This document shows positions 28,015-36,925 of a stretch of DNA of 64,000 bases, in pieces. This DNA is from Streptomyces clavifer (GTDB lineage: Bacteria > Actinomycetota > Actinomycetes > Streptomycetales > Streptomycetaceae), in the NCBI GenBank assembly GCA_014651175.1, contig BMWJ01000001.1, forward strand, positions 620,001 through 684,000. The letters are read 5' to 3'. The notes under the pieces were generated by a model. It did not search any database, was not told the origin of the DNA, and saw only the letters and a program-made list of their open reading frames with translations. Both the position numbers and the translations under genes were made by a program. Numbering within the stretch: the first letter of the stretch is position 1; the number at the start of each line of letters is the position of its first letter.

Positions 28015-29071
28015 GGCGTGGCGGCGGCAGGACGCGCTCGACGGCCATGGCCGTGCCCAGCAGCTCCGCGTCCGTCCCCCGGTCGGTCACCAGTTGGAGA
28101 CCGGCCGGGCAGCCGTCCGGGGTGAATCCGGCCGGCACGCTCGCCGCCGGGTGCCCGCTGAGGTTGAACGCCCAGGTGAGGGCCGTGGAGTAGACGTCCC
28201 CCGGGCCCTCGTGCCCGTGCGGCGTGTTGGGCGTGACCGGGGTGAGGAGCAGGGGCGTACGGGCGAAGAAGGCGTCGAGGGCCCGGTCGTTCGCGGCGCG
28301 GAGCGCCCGGGCGGCGGGGCTCGTCGATCCCCCGCGCACCGCCATCCAGGTGTCCGCCGGGTCGAGCAGCGTGACGGGATCCCGGACGAGACGGATCACT
28401 CCGGCGTCGGCCAGCCGCTCCACCGCGCCGCGCGTCACCTCCGCCACCACCGGGTCGACGGACGCGAAGCCCAGGTCCGGGCTGTAGGCGGCCGGGACCG
28501 GGAGCGTGGCCGGCCGGGGCGCGTACCCGTCCAGGACGTGGCGCAGATACGTCTCCGCCCGCGCCGCCGAGCTCGCGAGCACGCCGGGGGAGGCGAGGCC
28601 CGTGCGGTCCGGGGAGGGCAGCAGGCCCGTCGTCGTCTTCAGGCCGAACACCCCGCACCAGGCCGCCGGGACACGAACCGACCCCGCCCCGTCGTTCCCC
28701 GTGGCCAGCTCCACCATGCCCGCCGCGACGGCCACCGCCGAGCCCGCCGACGAGCCGCCCGGGGTCCGGTCGTGCCGCCAGGGGTTGACCGTACGGCCGT
28801 GCGCGCCCTGCCCCCAGGTCTGCCAGGGGGTGCCGGGACCGGGGACGGATGTGGCGCCGACCGGGACGGCGCCGGCGTCGCTCAGACGGCGGGCCGCATA
28901 CGAGCGCAGTCCCGTGCGGCCCTTCACCGCGAAGGGCAGCCCGGCGAGCGGGAGGTCCCGGGCGGCCCGCTCACGGGCGAGCGCGTTCTCGTGCCAGACC
29001 TCCGTGAAGGCGCACAGCGCCGGGTCCAGTTCACCGATCCGGGCCAGGGCCGCGGCCACCTCCGACGTCAT
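28007..29071 (-). CDS. amidase-signature hydrolase
   Basis: A 354-residue amidase with the Ser-cisSer-Lys triad of the family: Lys about 50 in [10 protein letters not shown], the cis-Ser in [10 protein letters not shown] (about 108-109) and the nucleophile Ser about 131 in [11 protein letters not shown]. It is short relative to the usual 450-500 residues; the middle (about 150-230) is compressed, so it may be a minimal member. Substrate unknown (amide or urethane). Stop codons overlap the preceding membrane protein gene by 8 nt on opposite strands. Confidence 0.88.
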   Translation of the reverse strand: MTSEVAAALARIGELDPALCAFTEVWHENALARERAARDLPLAGLPFAVKGRTGLRSYAARRLSDAGAVPVGATSVPGPGTPWQTWGQGAHGRTVNPWRHDRTPGGSSAGSAVAVAAGMVELATGNDGAGSVRVPAAWCGVFGLKTTTGLLPSPDRTGLASPGVLASSAARAETYLRHVLDGYAPRPATLPVPAAYSPDLGFASVDPVVAEVTRGAVERLADAGVIRLVRDPVTLLDPADTWMAVRGGSTSPAARALRAANDRALDAFFARTPLLLTPVTPNTPHGHEGPGDVYSTALTWAFNLSGHPAASVPAGFTPDGCPAGLQLVTDRGTDAELLGTAMAVERVLPPPRLS

Positions 29072-29111
29072 GGGAGCAGTGTGGGCCCTCCGTCGTCGCC
29101 GGGGGCACGGG

Positions 29112-30575
29112 TCAGCCCCGGCTCTTCAGCGCCGCCTCCATCACCGCCCGCGCGATCGGCGCCGCACTGCCGCCCCCGCTGATGTCGGCCCGGTTCGCCG
29201 ACGCGTCCTCGACCACCACGGCCACGGCGACCGCGGGCCGTCCCGAACCGGGCTCCTGCGCCCAGGAGATGAACCAGGCGTACGGCGTACCGGAGTTGTC
29301 GACGCCGTGCTGCGCGGTGCCCGTCTTGCCGCCGACCGTGACCCCGTCGATCGCCGCGTTCGTGCCCGTACCGTTCTCCACGACGTCGACCATCATCCGC
29401 CGCAGCTGCATGGCCGTTGCCGGGTTCATCGCCCGGTGGTACGTCTCGGCGCCCCGCTGGCGCACCGTGTCCCCGTCGGCCGTGGTCACCCGGTTCACCA
29501 GGTGGGGGCGGCTGAGGTCGCCTCCGTTGGCCACGGCCGAGGCCACCATCGCCATCTGGAGCGGGGTCGCCGTCGTGTCGTACTGCCCGATCGAGGACAG
29601 GGCCAGCTGGTCGTCGCTCATGTCCGAGTCGAAGTTGCTGCGCGCCACCCCGGAGGGGATCCTCAGATCGTCGTCGTTGAAGCCGAACCTGCCCACCGCC
29701 TTCAGCATGCCTTCCAGGCCCACCTCCACCCCCAGATGTGCCATCACCGTGTTGCAGGAGACCCGGATCGCCTCGGCGAGCGACGCCTTCCCGCAGCCGC
29801 GCGCCTCGTTGGGGAGCGTCGTCGAGGTGCCCGGCAGCAGGTACGGGGAGGGCGTGTCCGTCGCCGCGTCCGGATCGGTCACCACGCGGGCGTCCAGGGC
29901 TGCCGCGGCTGTCACGATCTTGAAGGCGGAGCCGGGCGGGTAGGTCTGCCGGATGGCACGGTTGAGCATCGGCAGGCCTGCGGCCCCGTTGAGCCGCGCC
30001 CAGGCGTCGGTGACGGAGGATCCGGTGCCGGAGAGGACCTCGGGGTCGTACGAGGGCGAGGAGACCAGCGCCAGGATCTTTCCGGTGGCCGGGTCGAGGG
30101 CCGCGACCGCGCCGCGCCGGCCGGCCAGGCCGTCGTACGCGGCCCGCTGCATCGAGTCCTCGACGGTCGTGACGACATCGCCGCCCGGCTGACGGCTGCG
30201 GGTGATGTCGCCCCACAGGGGGAGCGGCGCCAGGATCGGGGCCGTGCCGGACAGGATGGCGTCCTCGGCGTTCTCCAGCAGCGTGGTGCCGTACGTCTGC
30301 GAGGCGTATCCGGTGACCGGTGCGTACAGCGGGCCGTGGCGGTAGGTGCGTTCGTAGGCGAGCTGCTCGCCGGTGTCCTTCGAGCCCGTCACGGACTTGC
30401 CGTCGACCAGGATGTCGCCGCGCGGCTGGTCGTAACGGTCGATCGTGGTGCGGCGGTTGGCCGAGCTGCTGTTGAGCTCGTCGGCCTCGAAGAGCTGGAC
30501 GCGGGCGGCGTTCGCCAGCAGCGCCACGAGGAGGAGCAGGCAGAAGGCGGCGGCCCGCCGGATGTACGGGATCAC
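29112..30575 (-). CDS. pbpA: penicillin-binding protein (transpeptidase), PbpA-like
   Basis: A 487-residue class-B PBP: a short cytosolic tail, a TM helix (about 6-23), an N-terminal dimerisation region ([19 protein letters not shown]), and a transpeptidase domain with SxxK (PPGSAFKIV), SxN (VSCNTVMA) and KTGT ([10 protein letters not shown]). It crosslinks peptidoglycan outside the membrane. GTG at 30575 is used because the frame upstream overlaps the RodA-like gene. Downstream of the rodA-like gene with 25 nt between, so operonic: this glycosyltransferase/transpeptidase pair is a known elongation-type module. Confidence 0.93.
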   Translation of the reverse strand: MIPYIRRAAAFCLLLLVALLANAARVQLFEADELNSSSANRRTTIDRYDQPRGDILVDGKSVTGSKDTGEQLAYERTYRHGPLYAPVTGYASQTYGTTLLENAEDAILSGTAPILAPLPLWGDITRSRQPGGDVVTTVEDSMQRAAYDGLAGRRGAVAALDPATGKILALVSSPSYDPEVLSGTGSSVTDAWARLNGAAGLPMLNRAIRQTYPPGSAFKIVTAAAALDARVVTDPDAATDTPSPYLLPGTSTTLPNEARGCGKASLAEAIRVSCNTVMAHLGVEVGLEGMLKAVGRFGFNDDDLRIPSGVARSNFDSDMSDDQLALSSIGQYDTTATPLQMAMVASAVANGGDLSRPHLVNRVTTADGDTVRQRGAETYHRAMNPATAMQLRRMMVDVVENGTGTNAAIDGVTVGGKTGTAQHGVDNSGTPYAWFISWAQEPGSGRPAVAVAVVVEDASANRADISGGGSAAPIARAVMEAALKSRG

Positions 30576-30600
30576 GAGGCGCCCCCGGGGCTGCCGGCCT

Positions 30601-31980
30601 TCACCGCTCGTCCTCGGCGACCGGGCCGACGGCACCGGCCGCCGACCGGTCGGGCGACGGGGTGCGGGCCACGTCGCTGACCCGGATCAGCAGCGCCACG
30701 ATGATCCAGTTGGTGACGACGGACGAACCGCCCTGGGCCAGGAACGGCATCGCCATGCCCGTCAGCGGGATCAGCCCCATGACTCCGCCCGCGATCACGA
30801 AGACCTGGAGGGCCAGGATCGAGGCGAGACCGATCGACAGCAGCCGCCCGAAGGGGTCCCGCAGGGCCAGGCCCGCCCGGTAGCCGCGGGCCACCAGCAG
30901 GGCGTACAGCAGGAAGATCGCGGTGAGCCCGGCCAGGCCGAGCTCCTCGCCCGCCGTCGCCAGGATGAAGTCGGACTTGGCGGCGAAGCCGATGAGGATG
31001 GAGTGGCCGAGCCCGAGGCCGGTGCCGAGCATGCCGCCCGCCGCGAACGCGAAGAGCGACTGGGCGAGCTGACTGGGGCCCTCACCGGCGTTGATGGTGG
31101 CGTACGGGTCCAGCCAGTCCTCCACCCGGCTGTGGACATGGGGTTCGAACGACCCCACGACGAAGGCACCCGCGGCGGCGAGGAGCAGCCCGACCGCGAT
31201 CCAGCCGGTCCGGCCCGTGGCCACGTAGAGCAGGATGACGAAGAGGCCGAAGAAGAGCAGTGAGGTGCCGAGGTCCCGTTCCAGGACGAGTACCCCGACG
31301 CTGATCAGCCAGATCGCGACGATGGGGCCCAGCACCCGGCCGGTGGGGAACTGGAACTTCCAGACCCTGCGGCCGGTGTACGCGAGGGCGTTGCGGTTCG
31401 CCGCCAGGTACGCGGCGAAGAAGACGGCGAGCAGGATCTTGGCGAACTCGCCCGGCTGGAAGGAGAGTCCGCCGAACCGGATCCAGATCTTGGCCCCGTT
31501 CACGGCGGGGAAGAAGATCGGCGCGATCATCAGGACCAGCGCCACGGCGACCGAGAGGTACGCGTAGCGCTGGAGCACCCGGTGGTCCCGCAGCAGGACC
31601 ACGACGGCGATGAAGAGCGCGACCCCGAGGGTGGACCAGATCAGCTGCGTCGTCGCCGCCTGGTCCCTCGGGGTCTCCAGATCGAGCCGGTAGATCAGCA
31701 CCAGGCCCAGTCCGTTGAGGAGGACGGCGATGGGCAGCAGCAGCGGATCGGCGTACGGGGCGCGGAACCGGACCGCGAGGTGGGCGAGCAGGGCGAGGAG
31801 GCCGAGACCGGCGCCGTAACCGGCGGCGTCGGGAGGTACGGCGTTGTTCCTCGCCAGGCCGACGGAGGCGTAGCCGTAGACGGAGATGAGCACCGCTCCG
31901 ATCAGGAGCGAGAGCTCGACCCCGCGCCGCTTGGGCAGGCGTAGCTCGGGCGGGCGCGCCTCCGCGGTCGTTGCGGTCAT
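30601..31980 (-). CDS. rodA: FtsW/RodA/SpoVE-family lipid II glycosyltransferase
   Basis: A 459-residue polytopic membrane protein with about ten TM helices and SEDS-family motifs: FQPGEFAKILL (conserved Pro-Glu), RDLGTSLLFFG and GLIPLTGMAMPFLAQGGSS near the C terminus. SEDS proteins polymerise lipid II outside the membrane. ATG 31980 is used; the pair with pbpA defines the function as a PBP-coupled peptidoglycan synthase. I call it rodA-like, but it could equally be named ftsW/spoVE-like; the sequence alone does not separate them. Confidence 0.9.
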   Translation of the reverse strand: MTATTAEARPPELRLPKRRGVELSLLIGAVLISVYGYASVGLARNNAVPPDAAGYGAGLGLLALLAHLAVRFRAPYADPLLLPIAVLLNGLGLVLIYRLDLETPRDQAATTQLIWSTLGVALFIAVVVLLRDHRVLQRYAYLSVAVALVLMIAPIFFPAVNGAKIWIRFGGLSFQPGEFAKILLAVFFAAYLAANRNALAYTGRRVWKFQFPTGRVLGPIVAIWLISVGVLVLERDLGTSLLFFGLFVILLYVATGRTGWIAVGLLLAAAGAFVVGSFEPHVHSRVEDWLDPYATINAGEGPSQLAQSLFAFAAGGMLGTGLGLGHSILIGFAAKSDFILATAGEELGLAGLTAIFLLYALLVARGYRAGLALRDPFGRLLSIGLASILALQVFVIAGGVMGLIPLTGMAMPFLAQGGSSVVTNWIIVALLIRVSDVARTPSPDRSAAGAVGPVAEDER

Positions 31981-32042
31981 GCCCCGCAACGTAGCAAGAG
32001 GCAGGTGTTATTTCCTTTATGTCGGCTTCGTGGCCTGCGCTC

Positions 32043-32360
32043 TCAGTTCTGGTACGGGTTCTGGCCGGGAGGCGCGTACCCGGGCTGCTGCTGCGCGGTG
32101 CCGTGCGGATTGCCGTCCTGCCCCGCGTGGGCCTGGGCGAGCAGCTGGTCGGCCTGCTCCTTGGGTATCTGCCGTTCGCCGCCGCAGAAGGTGCACTGCG
32201 TCGCGTACTTCGTGGAGAACGGGAACAGGGGGATGAAGAACAGCGTGAACTTCGTGACCCGCTTGCGCAGCGTGTGCGCGGCGGGATTGCCGCACCAGCC
32301 GCAGACCATCGTGAGGATGGCCAGCTGATGCAGATAGCCCCGCGTACCGAAAATGATCAT
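32043..32360 (-). CDS. zinc-ribbon membrane-associated protein
   Basis: A 105-residue protein. Two CxxC pairs (VCGWCGNP and QCTFCGGE) should hold a zinc ribbon, and between them a hydrophobic stretch (TLFFIPLFPFS) may associate with the membrane, as in the zinc-ribbon family seen across Streptomyces. The C terminus is Gln/Gly/Pro-rich and disordered. It starts within the stop of the HEAT-repeat gene (4-nt ATGA overlap), indicating co-translation. No function known. Confidence 0.7.
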   Translation of the reverse strand: MIIFGTRGYLHQLAILTMVCGWCGNPAAHTLRKRVTKFTLFFIPLFPFSTKYATQCTFCGGERQIPKEQADQLLAQAHAGQDGNPHGTAQQQPGYAPPGQNPYQN

Positions 32361-34477
32361 GATGTGGTTCCTTTGCCCGTGGTGCCCAGTAGTGCCCGTC
32401 GGCAGAGTGCCAGCAGGTTCTCGTCCTCATAAGTGTCGTGACTGCCGTAGCCGCCGTCCATCGCGTTGTGGCGGCGTACGGCGAGGAGCTCGGCGCGCAG
32501 CACCTGCGTGGCCTCCGCGCCCGCGCCGGCCGCACCCATCCGCGCCAGGCACTCCGCGACCCTGACCCTGACGTGACGGTTCTTCTCCCAGGCCGCGAGG
32601 AGCACCGGCACCGTCCCGCCGGTCTGCCCGGTGACCTCCCACAGGGCGATCGCCGCGTCCACCCGCAGCCACAGCTCGTCGTGCGCCAGCAGGGCGCGCA
32701 GCCGGGGCGCGGCCACCGCGGCCCGTTCCCCGAGCCCGCCCAGCGCGCTCGCCGCCGCCCGGGAGTCGTGCACCTGTTCCGCCCGCAGCCCTTCGATCAG
32801 CACCGGCAGGACCGCTTCCGCGTCCCCGTCTATCGCCCACAGGGCCTCGGCGGCCTCCGTGGCCGCCGCCGTGCCCGGACGCCGGATCAGTGCCCGCAGC
32901 TCGGGCACGGCGCACCCGGCCGCCGTCCCGAACGAGCCCAGGGCGCGCAGCGCCGCCGACCGCAGCCACTCGCCCCGGTACTCGGGTGCCCCCCGCAGCA
33001 CCCGCAGTACCTCCGGCGCGGCCTCGCCCGCGCGCAGCGCCGTCAGCCCGGCGAGCAGCGGGCTCGCCCGGTCGTAGGCGCCCTCGTCCAGGCCGACCTC
33101 ACCGAGCCTGCGCCGCAGCGCCCCGGCGAGCGGGGCGGCCGTGCCGCCCAGATACCCGATCGTGAAACCCACGTCGTGCGGCACCTCCGGCCGCTCCAGC
33201 GCCGCCGCCAGCGCGGGCAGCACCCGGGCGTCGCCCAGTCTGGCCAGCGCCTTCACCGAGGAACCCAGCCCGGGCGGCCCGCTCGCCCACTCCCGCACCC
33301 AGCCGCCGGGATCGGCGGCCACCCGCTCGGCCAGGGCGTCGGCGGCCGGCGCGGCCAGGCCGAACAGCTCCTCCAGCACGTGCGAGGCGGCCTCCGCCAG
33401 CCTGGGCTCCGGATCCGTCAGCTGGGCGCCGACGAGCCGCACCAGCCCCTCGTACGAACCGCGCCAGGCCCGTATCAGCCCGCCGCTCATCCGCACGGCG
33501 TCGATGCGCTGCCAGGGATCCGGACTGCGCAGCTGGTCCATGAGCAGCTCCGTGCGGTCGTCCACGCGGTCGTCCAGGCCGACGTGCAGCGTCCGCAGCA
33601 GATCGGCCGCCCAGGGGGTGCTGCGCCCCGCCGTCTCCTCGGCGGACAGGGCCCGCAACTGCCCCACCAGGGTCGGCGCGGCGGTCCGCTCCGTCACCTG
33701 CGCGTCGGGGCCGGACGCCTCGACGGGCTGCGGCTCCGGCCGGGCGGGCCCGGAACGCAGCTCCCGCAGCAGCCCCGCCACCACCCGGACGACGTCGCCG
33801 GGCAGGGCGTCCGGGGTGCACCGGGCCAGCTGCGCGAGGGCCGCGAGCCGCAGCCCCGGCGCGTACGCCTCCGCGGCGAGCCGGCCCAGCCAGTCCGCGG
33901 CCTGCCCGGCCAGCGGACGGTGGCGCAGCGCCACCCGCCCCGCCGCCTCGACGAGCGCCAGCCGCACCTCGTCGTCCGCCTCCACCGGAAGGCGCTCCCG
34001 CAGGAGTGCCAGCACCCTGACCGGGTGGCTGTGGAGCGTGGCGAGGGCCAGGGGGGCCGCCAGCCGCACACCCGGGTCCTCGTCGGCGATCAGCTCGAAG
34101 AAGACCCCCGCGCCCGCGGTGACGGCGGCTGCTGCCATCGCGTAGTTCGCGGCGCCCTCGATCTCGTCCTCGTCCAGGTCGTCCTCGTCGTCCTCGTCCA
34201 GATCGATGCCGCCGATGCTGGTGAGCAGTTCGACGACGGAGCCCCGGTCCTGGATGCCGGGATCCACGACCAGCTCGAAGAGGAACGGGATGCAGGCGAG
34301 CGTGCACGCGTACACGTCGCCCTGGTGGTGCACCGCGCCGTACATCCCGTCGAGCGCGCTCTCGCGTTCCGCCGGGTCGGCGGAGGCGAGTCCTTGCAGG
34401 AGCCCCGGCACATCGTCGGCCGGCCCGTAGGCATGCTCCATCGAGGCCCAGTCGACCTCGTCGATCCCCGCGAACAC
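32357..34477 (-). CDS. HEAT-repeat scaffold protein
   Basis: A 706-residue soluble protein made almost entirely of alpha-helical HEAT/PBS-lyase-type repeats, for example GLASADPAERESALDGM and LRPLAALL-like units, with several LRALGSFG/ALRALG motifs in the C-terminal half (about 460-690). An acidic run (about 93-106, DLDEDDEDDLDEDE) interrupts the N-terminal part. Such proteins scaffold complexes or regulate kinases; none is identified here. It lies 171 nt downstream of the LigD polymerase gene on the same strand and overlaps the zinc-ribbon gene. Confidence 0.75.
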   Translation of the reverse strand: MFAGIDEVDWASMEHAYGPADDVPGLLQGLASADPAERESALDGMYGAVHHQGDVYACTLACIPFLFELVVDPGIQDRGSVVELLTSIGGIDLDEDDEDDLDEDEIEGAANYAMAAAAVTAGAGVFFELIADEDPGVRLAAPLALATLHSHPVRVLALLRERLPVEADDEVRLALVEAAGRVALRHRPLAGQAADWLGRLAAEAYAPGLRLAALAQLARCTPDALPGDVVRVVAGLLRELRSGPARPEPQPVEASGPDAQVTERTAAPTLVGQLRALSAEETAGRSTPWAADLLRTLHVGLDDRVDDRTELLMDQLRSPDPWQRIDAVRMSGGLIRAWRGSYEGLVRLVGAQLTDPEPRLAEAASHVLEELFGLAAPAADALAERVAADPGGWVREWASGPPGLGSSVKALARLGDARVLPALAAALERPEVPHDVGFTIGYLGGTAAPLAGALRRRLGEVGLDEGAYDRASPLLAGLTALRAGEAAPEVLRVLRGAPEYRGEWLRSAALRALGSFGTAAGCAVPELRALIRRPGTAAATEAAEALWAIDGDAEAVLPVLIEGLRAEQVHDSRAAASALGGLGERAAVAAPRLRALLAHDELWLRVDAAIALWEVTGQTGGTVPVLLAAWEKNRHVRVRVAECLARMGAAGAGAEATQVLRAELLAVRRHNAMDGGYGSHDTYEDENLLALCRRALLGTTGKGTTS

Positions 34478-34648
34478 GCCATTCCCTCCCCGTGTCGTCT
34501 TCTGCTCCGAACCCGGCCGATACCGTGTTCATGAAGCAGCGTCTGCGCAGAGTGTGCACCACCACCAGGACAATCCACCGTCCACTTGTGGCCTTTCCTG
34601 TTGTCGGGTCGGCACAGTCGCGGCCCGGCTGTGCTCCCGTCGTCCGCC

Positions 34649-35542
34649 TCAGCCGGCGGGGAGGGGGTGTGCCCGCCGGGGGTCGTTCAGCGGAGCGAGC
34701 AGATCCCCGTGGGCGGCGATCCGGCCTTCCATGTCCCCGGCGAGGAAGACCAGTTCCGAGGGCGCCCCGCACGCCTCGATCTCGTCCCAGGTGACCGGTG
34801 CGGAGACGGCGGGGCTGCCCTTCGCCCGCAGGGTGTAGGGGGCCGCGGTCGTCTTCGCCGCCGCGTTCTGGCTGAAGTCGACGAACACCTTCCCGGGGCG
34901 CAGAGCCCTCGTCATCCGGTACACGGCCAGTTCGGGCTGTGCCCCGTGGGCCTCCACGGCCAGCGCCTTCGCGTACGCCGTCACGTCGTCGGACGGGCTG
35001 GGCTCCAGGGGGACGAGCAGGTGCAGGCCCTTGGACCCCGAGGTCTTCCCGTACGCGGACAGCCCGTCGGCCGCCAGCCGCTCGCGCAGCCAGAGGGCCA
35101 CCGCGCAGCACTCCACGATGCTCGCGGGCGGTCCGGGGTCCAGGTCGAACACCAGCCGGTCGGCGACCGCCGGTGTGTCCTGCCGCCACTGATGGGTGTG
35201 GAACTCCACCACCAGATTCGCCGCCCACATCAGCGAGGGCAGGTCCTGCACGAGCACCTGGCGGGCCTCCGGCTCGTCGCGGCGGGGCACCGGCGCCGTC
35301 CGCACCCAGTCGGGCGTACCGGGCGGCGGATTCTTGGTGAAGAAGCGCAGCCCCTCCGGGCCGTCCGGGTACCGGAGGAAGGAGAGCGGCCGGTCGCGCA
35401 GGTGCGCGAGCATCACGTCCGCCGCCGTGGCCGCGTAGTAGTGCAGCACCTCGCCCTTGGTGGTGCCGGTCGCCGGGTACAGCACCTTGTCGAGGTTGCT
35501 GAGCGCCAGGCGCCGCCCCTCCACCACTGTGATCGGCGTCAT
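34649..35542 (-). CDS. LigD polymerase domain protein (NHEJ primase-polymerase)
   Basis: A 297-residue stand-alone archaeo-eukaryotic primase-type polymerase: LSNLDKVLYPATG near the N terminus, the metal motif VFDLDPGPP (about 149), the nucleotide-contacting KTSGSKGLHLLVPL (about 185) and the third acidic residue in VFVDFSQNA. It fills or extends broken DNA ends with Ku and LigD-type ligases. The ligase and phosphoesterase modules of LigD are absent here, so they must be encoded elsewhere. It is divergent from ku with 59 nt between the starts, so they share a promoter region. Confidence 0.92.
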   Translation of the reverse strand: MTPITVVEGRRLALSNLDKVLYPATGTTKGEVLHYYAATAADVMLAHLRDRPLSFLRYPDGPEGLRFFTKNPPPGTPDWVRTAPVPRRDEPEARQVLVQDLPSLMWAANLVVEFHTHQWRQDTPAVADRLVFDLDPGPPASIVECCAVALWLRERLAADGLSAYGKTSGSKGLHLLVPLEPSPSDDVTAYAKALAVEAHGAQPELAVYRMTRALRPGKVFVDFSQNAAAKTTAAPYTLRAKGSPAVSAPVTWDEIEACGAPSELVFLAGDMEGRIAAHGDLLAPLNDPRRAHPLPAG

Positions 35543-35601
35543 ACGATAAGAATCACATGAAATCGGACGTATGGGTTCCTTGCGTGAGTAAGGGGTGAAC
35601 G

Positions 35602-36756
35602 GTGAGGTCCATCTGGAACGGAGCCATCTCGTTCGGGCTGGTCAGCATCCCGGTGAAGCTGATGAACGCCACCGAGAACCACTCGATCTCCTTCCGCCAG
35701 ATCCACACCGCCGACGGTGGCCGGATCAGGTACCGCAAGGTCTGCGAACTCGACGAGCAGGAGGTCACGAGCGCCGAGACCGGCAAGGCCTTCGAGGACG
35801 CCGACGGCACGGTGATCCCCGTGACCGACGAGGACCTCGCCTCGCTCCCGCTGCCCACGGCCAGGACGATCGAGATCGAGGGCTTCGTACCCGCCTCCGC
35901 GATCGACCCGCTCCAGCTGGACTCGGCCTACTACCTCTCGGCCAACGGAGTCCCGGCGGCCAAGCCGTACGCCCTGCTGCGCGAGGCGCTGAAGCGCAGC
36001 GGGAAGGTCGCCGTGGCCAAGTACGCGCTGCGCGGGCGGGAACGGCTCGGCATGCTGCGGGTGGTCGACGACGTCATCGCGATGCACGGCCTGCTGTGGC
36101 CGGACGAGATCCGCGCCCCGGAGGACATCGCCCCGGACTCGGGCGTCACGATCCGCGATGCCGAACTCGACCTGGCCGACGCCCTGATGAACACCCTCGG
36201 CGAGGCCGACCTGGACACGCTCCACGACGACTACCGTGAGGCGGTCGAGGAGCTCGTCGCGGCGAAGGCCGCGGGGGAGCCCGTGGAGGCGGAGGCGGAC
36301 GAGGGTGACGGGGGCGGCCAGGTCATCGACCTCATGGCGGCGCTGGAGAGCAGCGTGCGGGCGGCGGAGGAGGCCCACGGGGAGGGCGGGGGCGCCGGGG
36401 GAGGGATGGCGGAGGTCCACGCCATCGAGTCCGGCAGGAGTGGCGGCACGACGAAGACCGGGACGGCTTCGAAGCGGCCCGCTTCGAAGCGGGCGGCACC
36501 GAAGAAGGAAGCCGCCGGCGAGCACACTTCTCCGGGTGAGGCGCCCGCGAAGAAGTCCACGGCGAAGAGGGCCACGGCGAAACGGGCCCCGGGGAAGAAG
36601 CCCGCTGCGAAGAAGACGACGGCGAAGAAGGCGACGGCCAAGAGGACGACGGCGGGGAAGTCCGCCGCCGAGAAGACGTCGGCGCGGAAGACGGCGACGA
36701 AGGACGCCGCAGCCACGAAGCAGGCTCCGGCGTCGCGCAGGCGCACCTCGGCCTGA
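35602..36756 (+). CDS. ku: Ku homodimer, non-homologous end joining
   Basis: A 384-residue bacterial Ku. The core (about 1-260) begins MRSIWNGAISFGLVSIPVKL and contains GRIRYRKVCELDEQEV and VAKYALRGRERL of the DNA-ring beta barrel. The C-terminal tail (about 290-384) is a Lys/Ala/Thr-rich repeat (AKKTTAKK-type), resembling histone-like tails and longer than Ku from many genera; it should add nonspecific DNA binding. GTG at 35602 starts the gene. It is divergent from the LigD polymerase gene, consistent with an NHEJ pair. Confidence 0.95.
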   Translation: MRSIWNGAISFGLVSIPVKLMNATENHSISFRQIHTADGGRIRYRKVCELDEQEVTSAETGKAFEDADGTVIPVTDEDLASLPLPTARTIEIEGFVPASAIDPLQLDSAYYLSANGVPAAKPYALLREALKRSGKVAVAKYALRGRERLGMLRVVDDVIAMHGLLWPDEIRAPEDIAPDSGVTIRDAELDLADALMNTLGEADLDTLHDDYREAVEELVAAKAAGEPVEAEADEGDGGGQVIDLMAALESSVRAAEEAHGEGGGAGGGMAEVHAIESGRSGGTTKTGTASKRPASKRAAPKKEAAGEHTSPGEAPAKKSTAKRATAKRAPGKKPAAKKTTAKKATAKRTTAGKSAAEKTSARKTATKDAAATKQAPASRRRTSA

Positions 36757-36767
36757 GGCGCGTTTCC

Positions 36768-36794
36768 CGCCCGGACGGCATGCCCGTCCGGGCG
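36768..36794. terminator. terminator between ku and membrane protein gene
   Basis: 11-bp perfect stem (36768-36778 with 36784-36794, CGCCCGGACGG arms), 5-nt loop, between convergent genes. Confidence 0.8.
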
Positions 36795-36925
36795 GCGCGC
36801 CACCGATGAGCGGTCCCGTCCCGTCCGCCGCGGCGGGAACGGCAGGCGGGCGAGGCAGTCCGCCGCGGAGTACCCGGCTACCCCTCACCGGCTGTTCCGC
36901 GACCGCGCGACGTCCGCCGCCGCTC

